DNA from: Pseudomonadota bacterium
Lineage (GTDB): Bacteria; Pseudomonadota; Gammaproteobacteria; Burkholderiales; Burkholderiaceae_C
Assembly: GCA_018240985.1 (NCBI GenBank)
Contig: JAFEER010000241.1
Span: 1-47,499, forward strand
Direction: 5' to 3'
DNA length: 47,499 nt
How positions within the stretch are numbered: position 1 is the first letter of the stretch; every line of letters begins with the position of its first letter. Of the stretch, positions 16,390 to 24,150 are shown piece after piece. The notes under the pieces are model-generated. The model was not told the origin of the DNA, ran no database searches, and saw only the letters and a list, made by a program, of their open reading frames with translations. The position numbers and the translations under genes are program-made.

Positions 16390-17670
16390 ATGAATTCCGC
16401 AAGCACCGACCCGTTCGTACCCTGCCGCCGCGTGGGCGACGGCAGCCAGCACCATTTCTTTGGCTACTACAACAAGTCCAACTGGGACAAGGGCAACCGC
16501 CTGCTGGCGGCCCAGCGTACGCCGTGGATGGACCAGTACCTGACGCCCGCGGCCCGGGCCACCATAGGCTACTTCGACACGCAGGACGGCGACCGTTTTC
16601 ACGCCGTGGGCGAGACCGGCGCCTGGAACTGGCAGATGGGCAGCCAGCTGCAGTGGCTGGACGGCGCGCCCGGCCGCCAGTTGATCTACAACGATCGCAC
16701 GGGCGATATGCAGGCGCGCTACCCGGGCTTTGGCGCCGTGATCGTGGACGTGGACAGCGGCACGCGCCGCCAGCTGCCCATGCCGGTGTACGTGGTTGCG
16801 CCCAGCAGCGCATGGGCGCTGTCGGTCAACTACCGGCGCCTGTACATCACGCACGAGACCATTGGCTACAGCGAGCCGGGCCAGCCGTTCGAGCTGCCGC
16901 TGGCGCCCGAGGACGACGGCATCTGGCGCATGGACATCGCCAGCGGCGCGGCGCAGCTACTGGTCAGCTACGCCCAGCTCAAGGCCTTCCACCATAGAGA
17001 CTCGATGGACAAGGCCATCCACTGGGTCAGCCATATCGAAGTCAACCCGGCTTCTTCGCGCATCCTGTTCCTGCACCGTTGGACTGAGCGCGTGAAGGAC
17101 GAAACCTGCTTTTTGCACCGCCTGATCACCATGAACCCCGACGGTTCGGACATGCGCCTGCTCGAATGCTCGGATCATCCGCTGCCGCAGCTGGCCGATG
17201 ACTTCGACCCCAGCGCCGTGGGTACCTTCGACTACGAGAAGTCCGAATACCAGATCTCGCACCCGCTGTGGCAGGACGACGAGCACATCATCGTCTGGGG
17301 CCCGCACGCCGGCGAGATCCATTACCACCTGTACCACGACGCCGAGGGTGGCGAAGTGCAGGTGATTGGCCGCGACGTGCTGGTGGAGAACGGCCACATG
17401 ACCTTCTCGCCCGTGAGCACGCGCTGGCTGCTCAGCGACACCTATCCCGACGACAGGACGCACGAGCGCTTCCTGTTCCTGTTCGACATGCAGACCGGCG
17501 CGCGCCGCAATCTTGGCAGCTTCTACGCCACGCCGGATCTGTCGAAGGAAAACCGCTGCGACCTGCATCCGCGCTGGAGCCGCGACGGACGGCTGGTGTG
17601 CATAGACTCGGTGCACGAGCACCAGCGCCAGATGTATGTGCTGGACGTGTCGTCCATCGTGGCGGCCTGA
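16390..17670 (+). CDS. TolB/PD40-like beta-propeller protein of unknown function
   Basis: A 426-residue protein without a signal peptide. It opens with the motif HHFFGYYNKSNWD and then shows repeated WD40/TolB-like blades, for example MGSQLQWLDGAPGRQLIYND, WALSVNYRRLY, LHRLITMNPDGSDMRLL, ISHPLWQDDEHIIVWG, MTFSPVSTRWLLSDTYPDD and LHPRWSRDGRLVCIDSV. The FGYYDKxPW-like opening occurs in uncharacterised propeller proteins and resembles oligogalacturonate lyase-like folds. The frame is open far upstream, but ATG at 16390 is the first start after the binding-protein gene. It follows the Bug gene by 23 bp, so it may act on the same ligand; lyase, lactonase and simple binding roles are all possible. 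Confidence 0.7.
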   Translation: MNSASTDPFVPCRRVGDGSQHHFFGYYNKSNWDKGNRLLAAQRTPWMDQYLTPAARATIGYFDTQDGDRFHAVGETGAWNWQMGSQLQWLDGAPGRQLIYNDRTGDMQARYPGFGAVIVDVDSGTRRQLPMPVYVVAPSSAWALSVNYRRLYITHETIGYSEPGQPFELPLAPEDDGIWRMDIASGAAQLLVSYAQLKAFHHRDSMDKAIHWVSHIEVNPASSRILFLHRWTERVKDETCFLHRLITMNPDGSDMRLLECSDHPLPQLADDFDPSAVGTFDYEKSEYQISHPLWQDDEHIIVWGPHAGEIHYHLYHDAEGGEVQVIGRDVLVENGHMTFSPVSTRWLLSDTYPDDRTHERFLFLFDMQTGARRNLGSFYATPDLSKENRCDLHPRWSRDGRLVCIDSVHEHQRQMYVLDVSSIVAA

Positions 17671-17730
17671 GGCGCCGCCTTTTCGCCGGTGCCGGTGGAC
17701 AGGCCCGCGCGGCGTTTCCTGGGCTGAATA

Positions 17731-17773
17731 TGCGCTAATCCTTTATGGAATAAGCGCAGGCAGCTATACAAAT
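17731..17773. repeat. Hairpin repeat after the beta-propeller gene, 3' side of alkB
   Basis: TGCGCT (17731-17736) pairs with AGCGCA (17753-17758) and is followed by GGCAGCTATACAAAT. It resembles the short interspersed repeat with CAGCTAT seen elsewhere in the window. A similar hairpin lies on the other side of alkB (18472-18500). Confidence 0.45.
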
Positions 17774-17780
17774 CGTAGCA

Positions 17781-18443
17781 TCAACGGGCCTTGCGAAATG
17801 TGAGGTTGATGCGGCAATCGCCCGTGGTCGGGTGCGCGCCCGGCGCCAAGGGCAGCACGCCATGAAAGCGCAGCCTGTCCACGCCACCCCAGACCACCAC
17901 GTCGCCATGCTGCAAGGGCACGCGCAGCGGGCGCTCGGCGCGCGTGGCGCCGCCCCACAGGAACATGGCCGGCAGGCCCAGCGATACCGAGACGATGGGC
18001 GCGTCCATATCGCGCTCGTCGCGATCCTGGTGCAGCGACATGCGTGCGCCGGGTGCGTAGCGGTTGATCAGGCAGGCATCGGGTTGGAAGCCGGCAAACC
18101 CGGCCTGCTGCGCTGCCGCCTGCGCCAGCTGCAAAAAGGCCTGCGGCATGGCCGGCCAGGGCTGGCCGGTGAGCGGATCGTGGGCGGCGTAGCGGTAGCC
18201 GCGCCGGTCGCTGATCCATGACAATGGGCCGCAGCCCGTCATCGCCACCGACATGGTCTGGCCGCCGGGTGTCTGCATGTGGCGCCAGGGCGCGTGGGTG
18301 GCGATGTGCTGCACGCATTGCACCAGCGCGTCGGCCTGGGCCAGTGCAAAGCCGCGCAGCAGCACCGCCTGCGCGCCCAGCGGCAGCGCCTGAGGCGCTG
18401 CGGGGTCGTTGGCAAACAAGTCATCGGCGGGGGCTTGGGGCAT
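17781..18443 (-). CDS. alkB: DNA/RNA oxidative demethylase AlkB
   Basis: Fe(II)/2-oxoglutarate dioxygenase repairing N-alkylated bases. At 220 residues it matches E. coli AlkB in length. The iron ligands are visible: H-x-D in MSLHQDRDE and the distal His in DRLRFHGVLPL. The 2-oxoglutarate-binding Arg is in CRINLTFRKAR near the C-terminus. Other family stretches are PDACLINRYAPGA and PAMFLWGG. ATG at 18443 gives MPQAPADDLF; a TTG 18 bases upstream is less likely. No ada gene is adjacent. The gene lies between two similar hairpin repeats and is divergent from the acyl-CoA synthetase gene. Confidence 0.92.
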   Translation of the reverse strand: MPQAPADDLFANDPAAPQALPLGAQAVLLRGFALAQADALVQCVQHIATHAPWRHMQTPGGQTMSVAMTGCGPLSWISDRRGYRYAAHDPLTGQPWPAMPQAFLQLAQAAAQQAGFAGFQPDACLINRYAPGARMSLHQDRDERDMDAPIVSVSLGLPAMFLWGGATRAERPLRVPLQHGDVVVWGGVDRLRFHGVLPLAPGAHPTTGDCRINLTFRKAR

Positions 18444-18471
18444 GGCGGTAGTTTGAAGCAAAATGGCATGC

Positions 18472-18504
18472 AGCGCTTATCCATAAAGCGCTAAATGCTA
18501 TGTT
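18472..18504. repeat. Hairpin repeat between alkB and the acyl-CoA synthetase gene
   Basis: AGCGCTTAT-CCA-TAAAGCGCT forms a near-perfect hairpin followed by AAATGCTATGTTTA. It has the layout of the 17731-17773 repeat (hairpin, then ..GCTAT) in the same orientation, so alkB is bracketed by direct copies. It falls in the shared promoter region. Confidence 0.45.
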
Positions 18505-18535
18505 TATAAGAGCATTTTCAACAACGGAGACAAGC

Positions 18536-20056
18536 ATGAACATCGCCCATCTGCTGCAGCGCAGCGCCCTGGTTCATGGTGAGCGCCCCGCCGTGCTGGC
18601 CGGCAGCCGCCTGCTGCACGACTACCGCCAGCTGGGCGCGCGCGCGGCGGCGCTGGCCGGGCATTTGCGCGGGCGCTGCGGTGTGCGGCCGGGCGACCGC
18701 GTGGCGATCTTCGCGGCCAACTGCCCCGAGTATCTGGAGGCGCTGCACGCCATCCACTGGGCCGGCGCCGTGTCCGTGCCCGTCAACTACAAGCTGCATG
18801 CGCGCGAGCTGGCCCATGTGCTCGGCGACAGCGGCGCGCGCGTGGTCTGCGTATCGGCCGAGCTGCGCGATGCCGCGTTTTCCGCCGGTGCCGACCCCGC
18901 CGGCCTGCAGCTCTTGGGCAGCCCCGCCTGGAGCCAAGCGGCTTTGGGTGCGCCGCTGGCGATGGAGGAGCGCGCGCCGGATGAGGTGGCGTCGCTCTTC
19001 TACACCTCGGGCACCACGGGACGGCCCAAGGGCGTGATGCAGACGCACCGCAACCTGCTGGCCATGACCATGGCCTACTTCACCGACGTGGACGACGTGC
19101 AGCCCGATGACGCCATGGTCTACGCCGCGCCCATGTCGCATGGCGCCGGCCTGTACAACTATGCCCACATGCTGCGCGGCGCGCGCCATGTGGTGCCGCA
19201 GTCGGGCGGGTTCGATGCGGCCGAGCTGGTGCAGCTGGCCGCCGATGTGGGCCGGCTGTCGCTGTTTGCCGCGCCCACCATGGTGCAGCGGCTGGTGGAA
19301 CATGTTCGCGCCACGGGCGGCGACGGCAGCGGCTTCAAGACCATCGTCTACGGCGGCGGCCCCATGTATGTGGACGACCTGCGCCGCGCCATTGCCACCA
19401 TGGGCCAGAAGTTCGTGCAGATCTACGGCCAGGGCGAATCCCCCATGACCATCACTGCGCTGGCGCGCGAGCAGCTGATGGACCAGCAGCACCCGCGCTG
19501 GGAGCAGCGCATCGCCTCCGTGGGCGTGGCGCATGCCTGCGTCGAGGTGCGCGTGGCCGACGCCGAGGATCGCACCATGCCCACGGGCGAACTGGGCGAG
19601 GTGCTGGTGCGTGGCGACACGGTGATGGCCGGCTACTGGAACAACCCCGAGGCCACGGCCCAGACCCTGCGCGGCGGCTGGCTGCACACGGGCGATGTGG
19701 GCAGCCTGGACGAGCATGGCTTTCTCACCCTGCGCGATCGCAGCAAGGACGTGATCATCTCCGGCGGCTCCAACATCTACCCGCGCGAGGTGGAGGAGGT
19801 GCTGCTCCTGCACCCGCGCGTGCGCGAGGTGGCCGTGGTGGGGCAGCGCGATGCCGACTGGGGCGAGGTGGTGATCGCCTTCGTCGTGGCCGATGGCGAG
19901 CCGGTGGCGGACGCCGGGCTCGACGCAGAACTGGATGCTCTGTGCCTGGATCACATCGCGCGCTTCAAGCGCCCCAAGGCCTACCGCTGGGTGCCTGAGC
20001 TGCCCAAGAACAGCTACGGCAAGGTGCTCAAGACCGAACTGCGCAGCTGGCTGTAA
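18536..20056 (+). CDS. AMP-dependent acyl-CoA synthetase/ligase
   Basis: A 506-residue ANL-superfamily enzyme activating a carboxylic or fatty acid to its CoA thioester. Motifs: ATP loop SLFYTSGTTGRPKGVMQTHRN (residues about 155-175), YGQGESPMT (adenine binding), WLHTGDVGSLDEHGFLTLRDR (Asp motif) and SGGSNIYPREVEEVLL (hinge and CoA side), with the catalytic Lys in LPKNSYGKVLKTEL near the end. ATG at 18536 has GGAGA upstream; an earlier in-frame ATG at 18500 lies within the repeat region. The flavin reductase gene 91 bp downstream may be in the same transcript. The substrate cannot be told from sequence. Confidence 0.9.
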   Translation: MNIAHLLQRSALVHGERPAVLAGSRLLHDYRQLGARAAALAGHLRGRCGVRPGDRVAIFAANCPEYLEALHAIHWAGAVSVPVNYKLHARELAHVLGDSGARVVCVSAELRDAAFSAGADPAGLQLLGSPAWSQAALGAPLAMEERAPDEVASLFYTSGTTGRPKGVMQTHRNLLAMTMAYFTDVDDVQPDDAMVYAAPMSHGAGLYNYAHMLRGARHVVPQSGGFDAAELVQLAADVGRLSLFAAPTMVQRLVEHVRATGGDGSGFKTIVYGGGPMYVDDLRRAIATMGQKFVQIYGQGESPMTITALAREQLMDQQHPRWEQRIASVGVAHACVEVRVADAEDRTMPTGELGEVLVRGDTVMAGYWNNPEATAQTLRGGWLHTGDVGSLDEHGFLTLRDRSKDVIISGGSNIYPREVEEVLLLHPRVREVAVVGQRDADWGEVVIAFVVADGEPVADAGLDAELDALCLDHIARFKRPKAYRWVPELPKNSYGKVLKTELRSWL

Positions 20057-20147
20057 CCATGGCGCGGGCCGTATTTTGAAAATCGGGGAATATGTCGCAG
20101 GCGCACCGCATCCAATGGTGCATGGGTATCAACGAGAGGACAACATC

Positions 20148-20864
20148 ATGGCCATCTACAGCGTCAAGATTCTCGCCAAGCAGGCCGTCGCCCAGGGCAC
20201 CATGGGCTTTCACCTCGAAAAGCCGGCGGGCTTTGAATTTCGCGCCGGCCAGGCGTTCGAAGTGCAACTGCCTGGCGGCCCCGAGGGCGAGGACGGCGCC
20301 CATGCGTTTTCCATCGTCAGCGCCCCGCACGAGGGCGAGCTGATGTTCGCCACGCGCATGCGCGACAGCAAGTTCAAGCGCGCCCTGGGCGAGCTGCCCG
20401 TGGGCGCCAGCCTGAACATCGACGGGCCCTTTGGCTCGCTGATCCTGCACAAGAAGCTGGAGCGCCCCGGCGTGCTGGTGGCCGGCGGCATCGGCATCAC
20501 GCCCTTCATGAGCATGCTGCGCAGCGCGGCCGAGCAGCGATCCGGGCAGACCCTGGTGCTGCTGTATTCCAACCGCCGCCCGGAGGACACGGCCTTCCTG
20601 GCCGAGCTGCAATCGCTGGCGCAACGCAACCCGCACATGCGCCTGCTCGCCACCATGACCGACATGTCGCATTCCAACCAGGCCTGGGACGGCGCCACGG
20701 GCTATATCGACAGTGCCTTCGTGCAGAACGCCATCAAGGACTTGCCCGCGCCCATCTTCTACGTCTCCGGCCCGCCGGCCCTGGTCGAGGCCATGCGCAA
20801 TACCCTGACGCAGGCCGGCGTGGACGAGGACGATGTGCGCAGCGAGGAATTCTTCGGGTATTGA
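20148..20864 (+). CDS. FAD-binding ferredoxin reductase-type oxidoreductase
   Basis: A 238-residue protein of the ferredoxin-NADP reductase family, with only the FAD and NAD(P) domains and no 2Fe-2S domain. The flavin site is HAFSIVSAPHEG, where the usual Arg of RxYSxxS is replaced by His-Ala. The FAD domain continues with GPFGSLILHKK. The NAD(P) domain has VAGGIGITPFMSML, LLYSNRRPEDTAF and YVSGPPALVEAM, and ends EEFFGY, the classic C-terminus. It should pass electrons from NAD(P)H to a separate acceptor protein. ATG at 20148 has GAGAGGA upstream. Confidence 0.9.
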   Translation: MAIYSVKILAKQAVAQGTMGFHLEKPAGFEFRAGQAFEVQLPGGPEGEDGAHAFSIVSAPHEGELMFATRMRDSKFKRALGELPVGASLNIDGPFGSLILHKKLERPGVLVAGGIGITPFMSMLRSAAEQRSGQTLVLLYSNRRPEDTAFLAELQSLAQRNPHMRLLATMTDMSHSNQAWDGATGYIDSAFVQNAIKDLPAPIFYVSGPPALVEAMRNTLTQAGVDEDDVRSEEFFGY

Positions 20865-20912
20865 GCACAAGCCTTCTTGGCTTGCAACGAGTTTCAGCGG
20901 GCCTGTCTTACT

Positions 20913-20990
20913 CCCTCCCCCTCTGGGGGAGGGCAGGGGTGGGGGCCAGCGACGCTCGCGCGTCGATGCCGGCAAGATGCCGGCGCTCCA
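20913..20990. repeat. Intergenic palindromic repeat (C/G-rich hairpin plus GCCGGCAAGATGCCGGC)
   Basis: CCCTCCCCC-TCT-GGGGGAGGG is a perfect 9-bp hairpin at 20913-20933, followed by CAGGGGTGGGGG. At 20968-20985 GCCGGCAAGATGCCGGC forms a second hairpin, 6 bp with a 5-base loop. A related C/G-rich structure lies at 39191-39280. It fills the gap between two convergent genes and may also terminate transcription. Confidence 0.6.
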
Positions 20991-21020
20991 GCCCCAGTCC
21001 AAACTCGGTGCTGGCAAGCC

Positions 21021-22586
21021 TTACGCATTCCACGCCGAGACCACGAAGCGCACCCGGCCCGATATGCCGGGCGCGCTGTTGTTGCCAAAGGGGATGGTCA
21101 TCACGCGCTTGCCGGTCTTGAGCGTCTTGTAGGCCAGCGACTCGGTGGCGCGGCCGACGCTGTCGCTCTGCCAGCCAAAGCTGGCCGTCCAGTCCTCGCC
21201 AGCCGTCTGCGGCGGCACCATTTCGACGACCACGGTGTCGCGGAACAGATAGCCGCCCTCGTAATGCCCGTCGGGCCAGAACTTGCGCTCGACCTCGTAG
21301 TCGGGCACGCGCACCCCCAGCGTCATGCCATAGGCCAGCGATGGCCGCACCGGGTTCACGCGCGCGCGGTTGGCCAGGAACACGGTGGACAGGTAGATGC
21401 TGCGCGCGTCCTTGTTGGCCGGGTCTATCAGATCCTGGTGGCTGCGGCAGGCCACCGAGTCTTCCTCGGCCATGCGGCGCGACAGGTACCAGCGCTTGCC
21501 GCGGGGCGAGGCCAGCAGTTCGAACTGGTACAGCGCGTTCACCGGCTTGCCCTGAATGTCGGGCGGCAGCTGCACCGCGTCGATATCCGCCCAGATGTCC
21601 ACGCGCACATCGCCGAACAGAAAGCGCGTCAGGTTCTGGTACGCCTCCTCGCTGTTGACGATGCCGAAGTAGCCCGAGTGCGAGCGGTAGGTGTAGGCCG
21701 TGGCGCTGGGGGCGGAGAACTTGCCCTTGGCATCCACGCCCCAGACCGAGGCGTTCTCGATGCGCACCAGGCCATCGCTGCCATGGCCGGCGAAGGTGCG
21801 CGACAGACCCATCGCCACCTCGTAGTCGGCGCGGTTGGTGCCTATCATGCAGAAGAAGCGCTCGGACGGGAATACCTCCTCGGGCAGCCAGTCCACGCGC
21901 TGGGTCTTCTGGTACAGGGCGTCCAGTTTCAGGTACTGGGCCATGTTGTCGCGGTTGAAGTTGCTTATGTCCGCGGCGCTCAGCCATTGCGGCACGTTGA
22001 TGCCGGCGACGTCGATGCCGTTGTGCGGCGTGGCGTAGGTGAAGACCTTGTCCACGCTGGCGCGTGCCTGCTCGTCGCCCAGATCGGGGTTTTGCAGAAA
22101 GGCGCGGCATACCAGGCCGCCCATGGAATGCGCCACCAGGTAGCAGCGAAATTCATCCGGCGCCAGCTGGTTGGCGGCGTTGCCGCACACCAGGTCGCGC
22201 ACGCGCAGGATCAGGTCGCTCAGGCCATGGGCGAAATGCGAAATATCGGGCGTCTGGCCGCTGCCCAGCAGCGCCGAGGCCTGCTCGTAATAGCGGTAGA
22301 TGACGATGGAGCGGGGCGCGATCTGCCCCTCCCAGTCGCTGTCCATGATGTCCAGCCCGTTGTCGTAGACGTCGCCATAGCCGTAGTCCGACATCAGGCG
22401 CAGCACCGGGGATTCGAAGACGAATTTCTTCGCCTGCTGGGTCTTGTCGGCCGTCGCGCGGTACACCGTGGAGCCCAGGTTGAAGCCGCAGAACGGGTCG
22501 GCCGTGGTCTCGTCCTGCTCCTTCGTTGTCATGGCATAGCCACGCACGTAGATGATGGGGTGAAGGGGGGCATTCGCATTGGCCAT
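21021..22586 (-). CDS. Alpha/beta hydrolase (lipase/esterase-like) without signal peptide
   Basis: A 521-residue protein beginning MANANAPLHPIIYVRGYAMT, with the first beta-strand and oxyanion region (IIYVRGY) at the N-terminus. The nucleophile elbow is CYLVAHSMGGLVCRAF, the GHSMGG-like lipase box with Ala for the first Gly. A candidate acid/His region is near FTYATPHNGID and the later SHSGYFGI. The C-terminal 200 residues look beta-rich and have no family I recognise. No signal peptide is visible. It follows an M15 peptidase gene by 10 bp with AGGAG as ribosome site, so the two are co-translated. Substrate unknown. Confidence 0.8.
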   Translation of the reverse strand: MANANAPLHPIIYVRGYAMTTKEQDETTADPFCGFNLGSTVYRATADKTQQAKKFVFESPVLRLMSDYGYGDVYDNGLDIMDSDWEGQIAPRSIVIYRYYEQASALLGSGQTPDISHFAHGLSDLILRVRDLVCGNAANQLAPDEFRCYLVAHSMGGLVCRAFLQNPDLGDEQARASVDKVFTYATPHNGIDVAGINVPQWLSAADISNFNRDNMAQYLKLDALYQKTQRVDWLPEEVFPSERFFCMIGTNRADYEVAMGLSRTFAGHGSDGLVRIENASVWGVDAKGKFSAPSATAYTYRSHSGYFGIVNSEEAYQNLTRFLFGDVRVDIWADIDAVQLPPDIQGKPVNALYQFELLASPRGKRWYLSRRMAEEDSVACRSHQDLIDPANKDARSIYLSTVFLANRARVNPVRPSLAYGMTLGVRVPDYEVERKFWPDGHYEGGYLFRDTVVVEMVPPQTAGEDWTASFGWQSDSVGRATESLAYKTLKTGKRVMTIPFGNNSAPGISGRVRFVVSAWNA

Positions 22587-22596
22587 GGCGGTACTC

Positions 22597-23205
22597 CTAG
22601 GAAAAAATGGGAGCACCCGATGCACGCCGGGCGCGCATTTGCGCGAGCATGTCGCGTTCGTTGAGGCTGGCGGCCCAGGCGGGGCGCAGTTGGTAGTGGG
22701 GATGATCGACGATGGTCTTCCAGTTCCCGCCCCATTCCAGGCCCAGATCCATGCCCAGCGCGCCCACGGCCTTGTACTTGGGTGAGTCGCCCAGGTAGCG
22801 GGTGCCCTCGAACACCCCCACGTCAAACGCGATGCCGAAGTTGTGGTTGGAGTAGCCGCCCCTGGCATTGGTGACCACATCGCCCGGCGCCGTGCGGCCC
22901 TGGGCGTAGAGCGCATCCTGTTCCTCGTAGGTTCTCAGGCAGCTGAGGATGCGGATGGTGATGCCCGCGGCTGCCGCCTTCTGCACCAGCGCGCGGGCCA
23001 TGGGCTGCACCTGTGGCAGCAGCGTGGCGATGTTTTTCTCGCTGCGCGCATCCACCGGCGCAATGGCCTCGGACGGGCGCTGGCCTTCGATCTTTTGGCC
23101 CACAACGCGCTCATAGATCGCGCCCCAGGTTTGCGGGCCGGCCCGTCCATCCACATCGATTCCCAGCTTGGCCTGAATCGCGGCAATCATGTCTTCGATG
23201 CGCAT
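22597..23205 (-). CDS. M15 family peptidase, endolysin-like (L-alanyl-D-glutamate/D-Ala type)
   Basis: A 202-residue protein. The N-terminus (MRIEDMIAAIQAKLGIDVDGRAG then PQTWGAI) is like a peptidoglycan-binding module. The catalytic domain has SCLRTYEEQDALYAQGRT, then VTNARGGYSNHNFGIAFDV with zinc ligands His and Asp, and the last ligand in TIVDHPHYQL. This is the pattern of phage and bacterial L-Ala-D-Glu endopeptidases (T5 endolysin, VanY/CwlK relatives). No signal peptide or holin is visible, so export must be by another route, or it is a domesticated endolysin. It leads the operon with the hydrolase and is divergent from the sigma factor. Confidence 0.88.
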   Translation of the reverse strand: MRIEDMIAAIQAKLGIDVDGRAGPQTWGAIYERVVGQKIEGQRPSEAIAPVDARSEKNIATLLPQVQPMARALVQKAAAAGITIRILSCLRTYEEQDALYAQGRTAPGDVVTNARGGYSNHNFGIAFDVGVFEGTRYLGDSPKYKAVGALGMDLGLEWGGNWKTIVDHPHYQLRPAWAASLNERDMLAQMRARRASGAPIFS

Positions 23206-23325
23206 GGTCTTTCTCCGGTTGGTGGCACGGTGGCCAGGGTGGAGCGTGCCGTTTGCGCAGCGGGGCGTCAGCCGGTAGACCCGCAAGCGGTGGCGGCTTG
23301 CATGAGACTGTCAATATACGAGCGT

Positions 23326-23337
23326 GCCTTGCAAGGC
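23326..23337. promoter_or_regulatory. 12-bp palindrome GCCTTGCAAGGC upstream of the sigma factor gene
   Basis: Perfect palindrome in the 211-bp gap between the divergent M15 peptidase and sigma factor genes, next to a TCAATATACG stretch that could be a -10 region. A regulator site is possible but unproved. Confidence 0.25.
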
Positions 23338-23416
23338 GCAATGCTTGCGCAGTTCGTGCCTGCGGTTGGGCGGGAACGCCGCGGCTGCCTACCCCATCCA
23401 ATGCGCAGGAGGATCT

Positions 23417-24121
23417 ATGCCATACGCACAGCACCAACCCACCAGCACCCAGGACAGCCCCGATGCCGAGCTCGCCAGCCGCGCTGCGGGCGGCGATGCC
23501 CCGGCCTTCGAGGCCATCATGCGCCGGCATAACCGCCTGCTGTTTCGCACCGCGCGCGCCATTCTCAAGAGCGACCAGGAGGCCGAGGACGCGCTGCAGG
23601 ACGCCTACCTGCGCGCCTGGCGGGCGCTCGGCAGCTTTCGCGCCGATGCCAGGCTGTCCACCTGGCTGGTGCGCATCGTCGCCAACGAGGCACTGGGCCG
23701 CCTGCGCCGCAAGAGTGCCGACATCATTGCCCTGGAGACCGCCATGACCGCGCCCGACCACGACATCCAGGCCGCGCTGTCCGACACGCCCGACGCCCGC
23801 CCTGATTCCTTTGCCATGCGCGCCCAGCTGCGCCGGCTGCTGGAGGCGCATATCGACCTGCTGCCCGATGCGTTTCGCACCGTGTTCATGCTGCGCGCCG
23901 TGGAGGAGCTGAGCGTGGAGGAGGTGGCCGAGGTGCTGCAGATTCCGGAGGCCACGGTGCGCACGCGCTTCTTCCGCGCCCGCAGCCTGCTGCGCGAGGG
24001 CCTGGCCAGCGCCATCGACGTGACCCTGGCCGATGCCTTTGCCTTTGACGGCGCGCGCTGCGACCGCATCGTCGCCGGCGTGCTGGCCCGGGCACGCCAA
24101 CAGGGCTTGGGTACGCACTGA
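23417..24121 (+). CDS. ECF-type RNA polymerase sigma factor
   Basis: A 234-residue sigma-70 family protein with regions 2 and 4 only. Region 2 reads FEAIMRRHNRLLFRTARAIL, DALQDAYLRAWRALGSFR and STWLVRIVANEALGRLRR; region 4 reads LPDAFRTVFMLRAVEELSVEEVAEVL and PEATVRTRFFRARSLLREGL (helix-turn-helix). ATG at 23417 has a near-consensus AGGAGG. No anti-sigma gene is adjacent, so control may be through unlinked factors or by transcription. folE follows after 29 bp, which suggests co-transcription. The C-terminus past region 4 (DVTLADAFAFDGARCDRIV) is a short extension. Confidence 0.93.
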   Translation: MPYAQHQPTSTQDSPDAELASRAAGGDAPAFEAIMRRHNRLLFRTARAILKSDQEAEDALQDAYLRAWRALGSFRADARLSTWLVRIVANEALGRLRRKSADIIALETAMTAPDHDIQAALSDTPDARPDSFAMRAQLRRLLEAHIDLLPDAFRTVFMLRAVEELSVEEVAEVLQIPEATVRTRFFRARSLLREGLASAIDVTLADAFAFDGARCDRIVAGVLARARQQGLGTH

Positions 24122-24150
24122 TTCCCAAGCGCCGACGATTGGAACCCGCC

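Noticed and set aside
20877-22664. 595-codon plus-strand ORF opposite the alpha/beta hydrolase
   Set aside because: His/Val/Gly/Arg-rich shadow frame; the minus strand has the lipase box and a good ribosome site.
22597-23205. Prophage lysis module
   Set aside because: No holin, spanin, tail, integrase or other phage gene nearby; base composition is like the neighbours.
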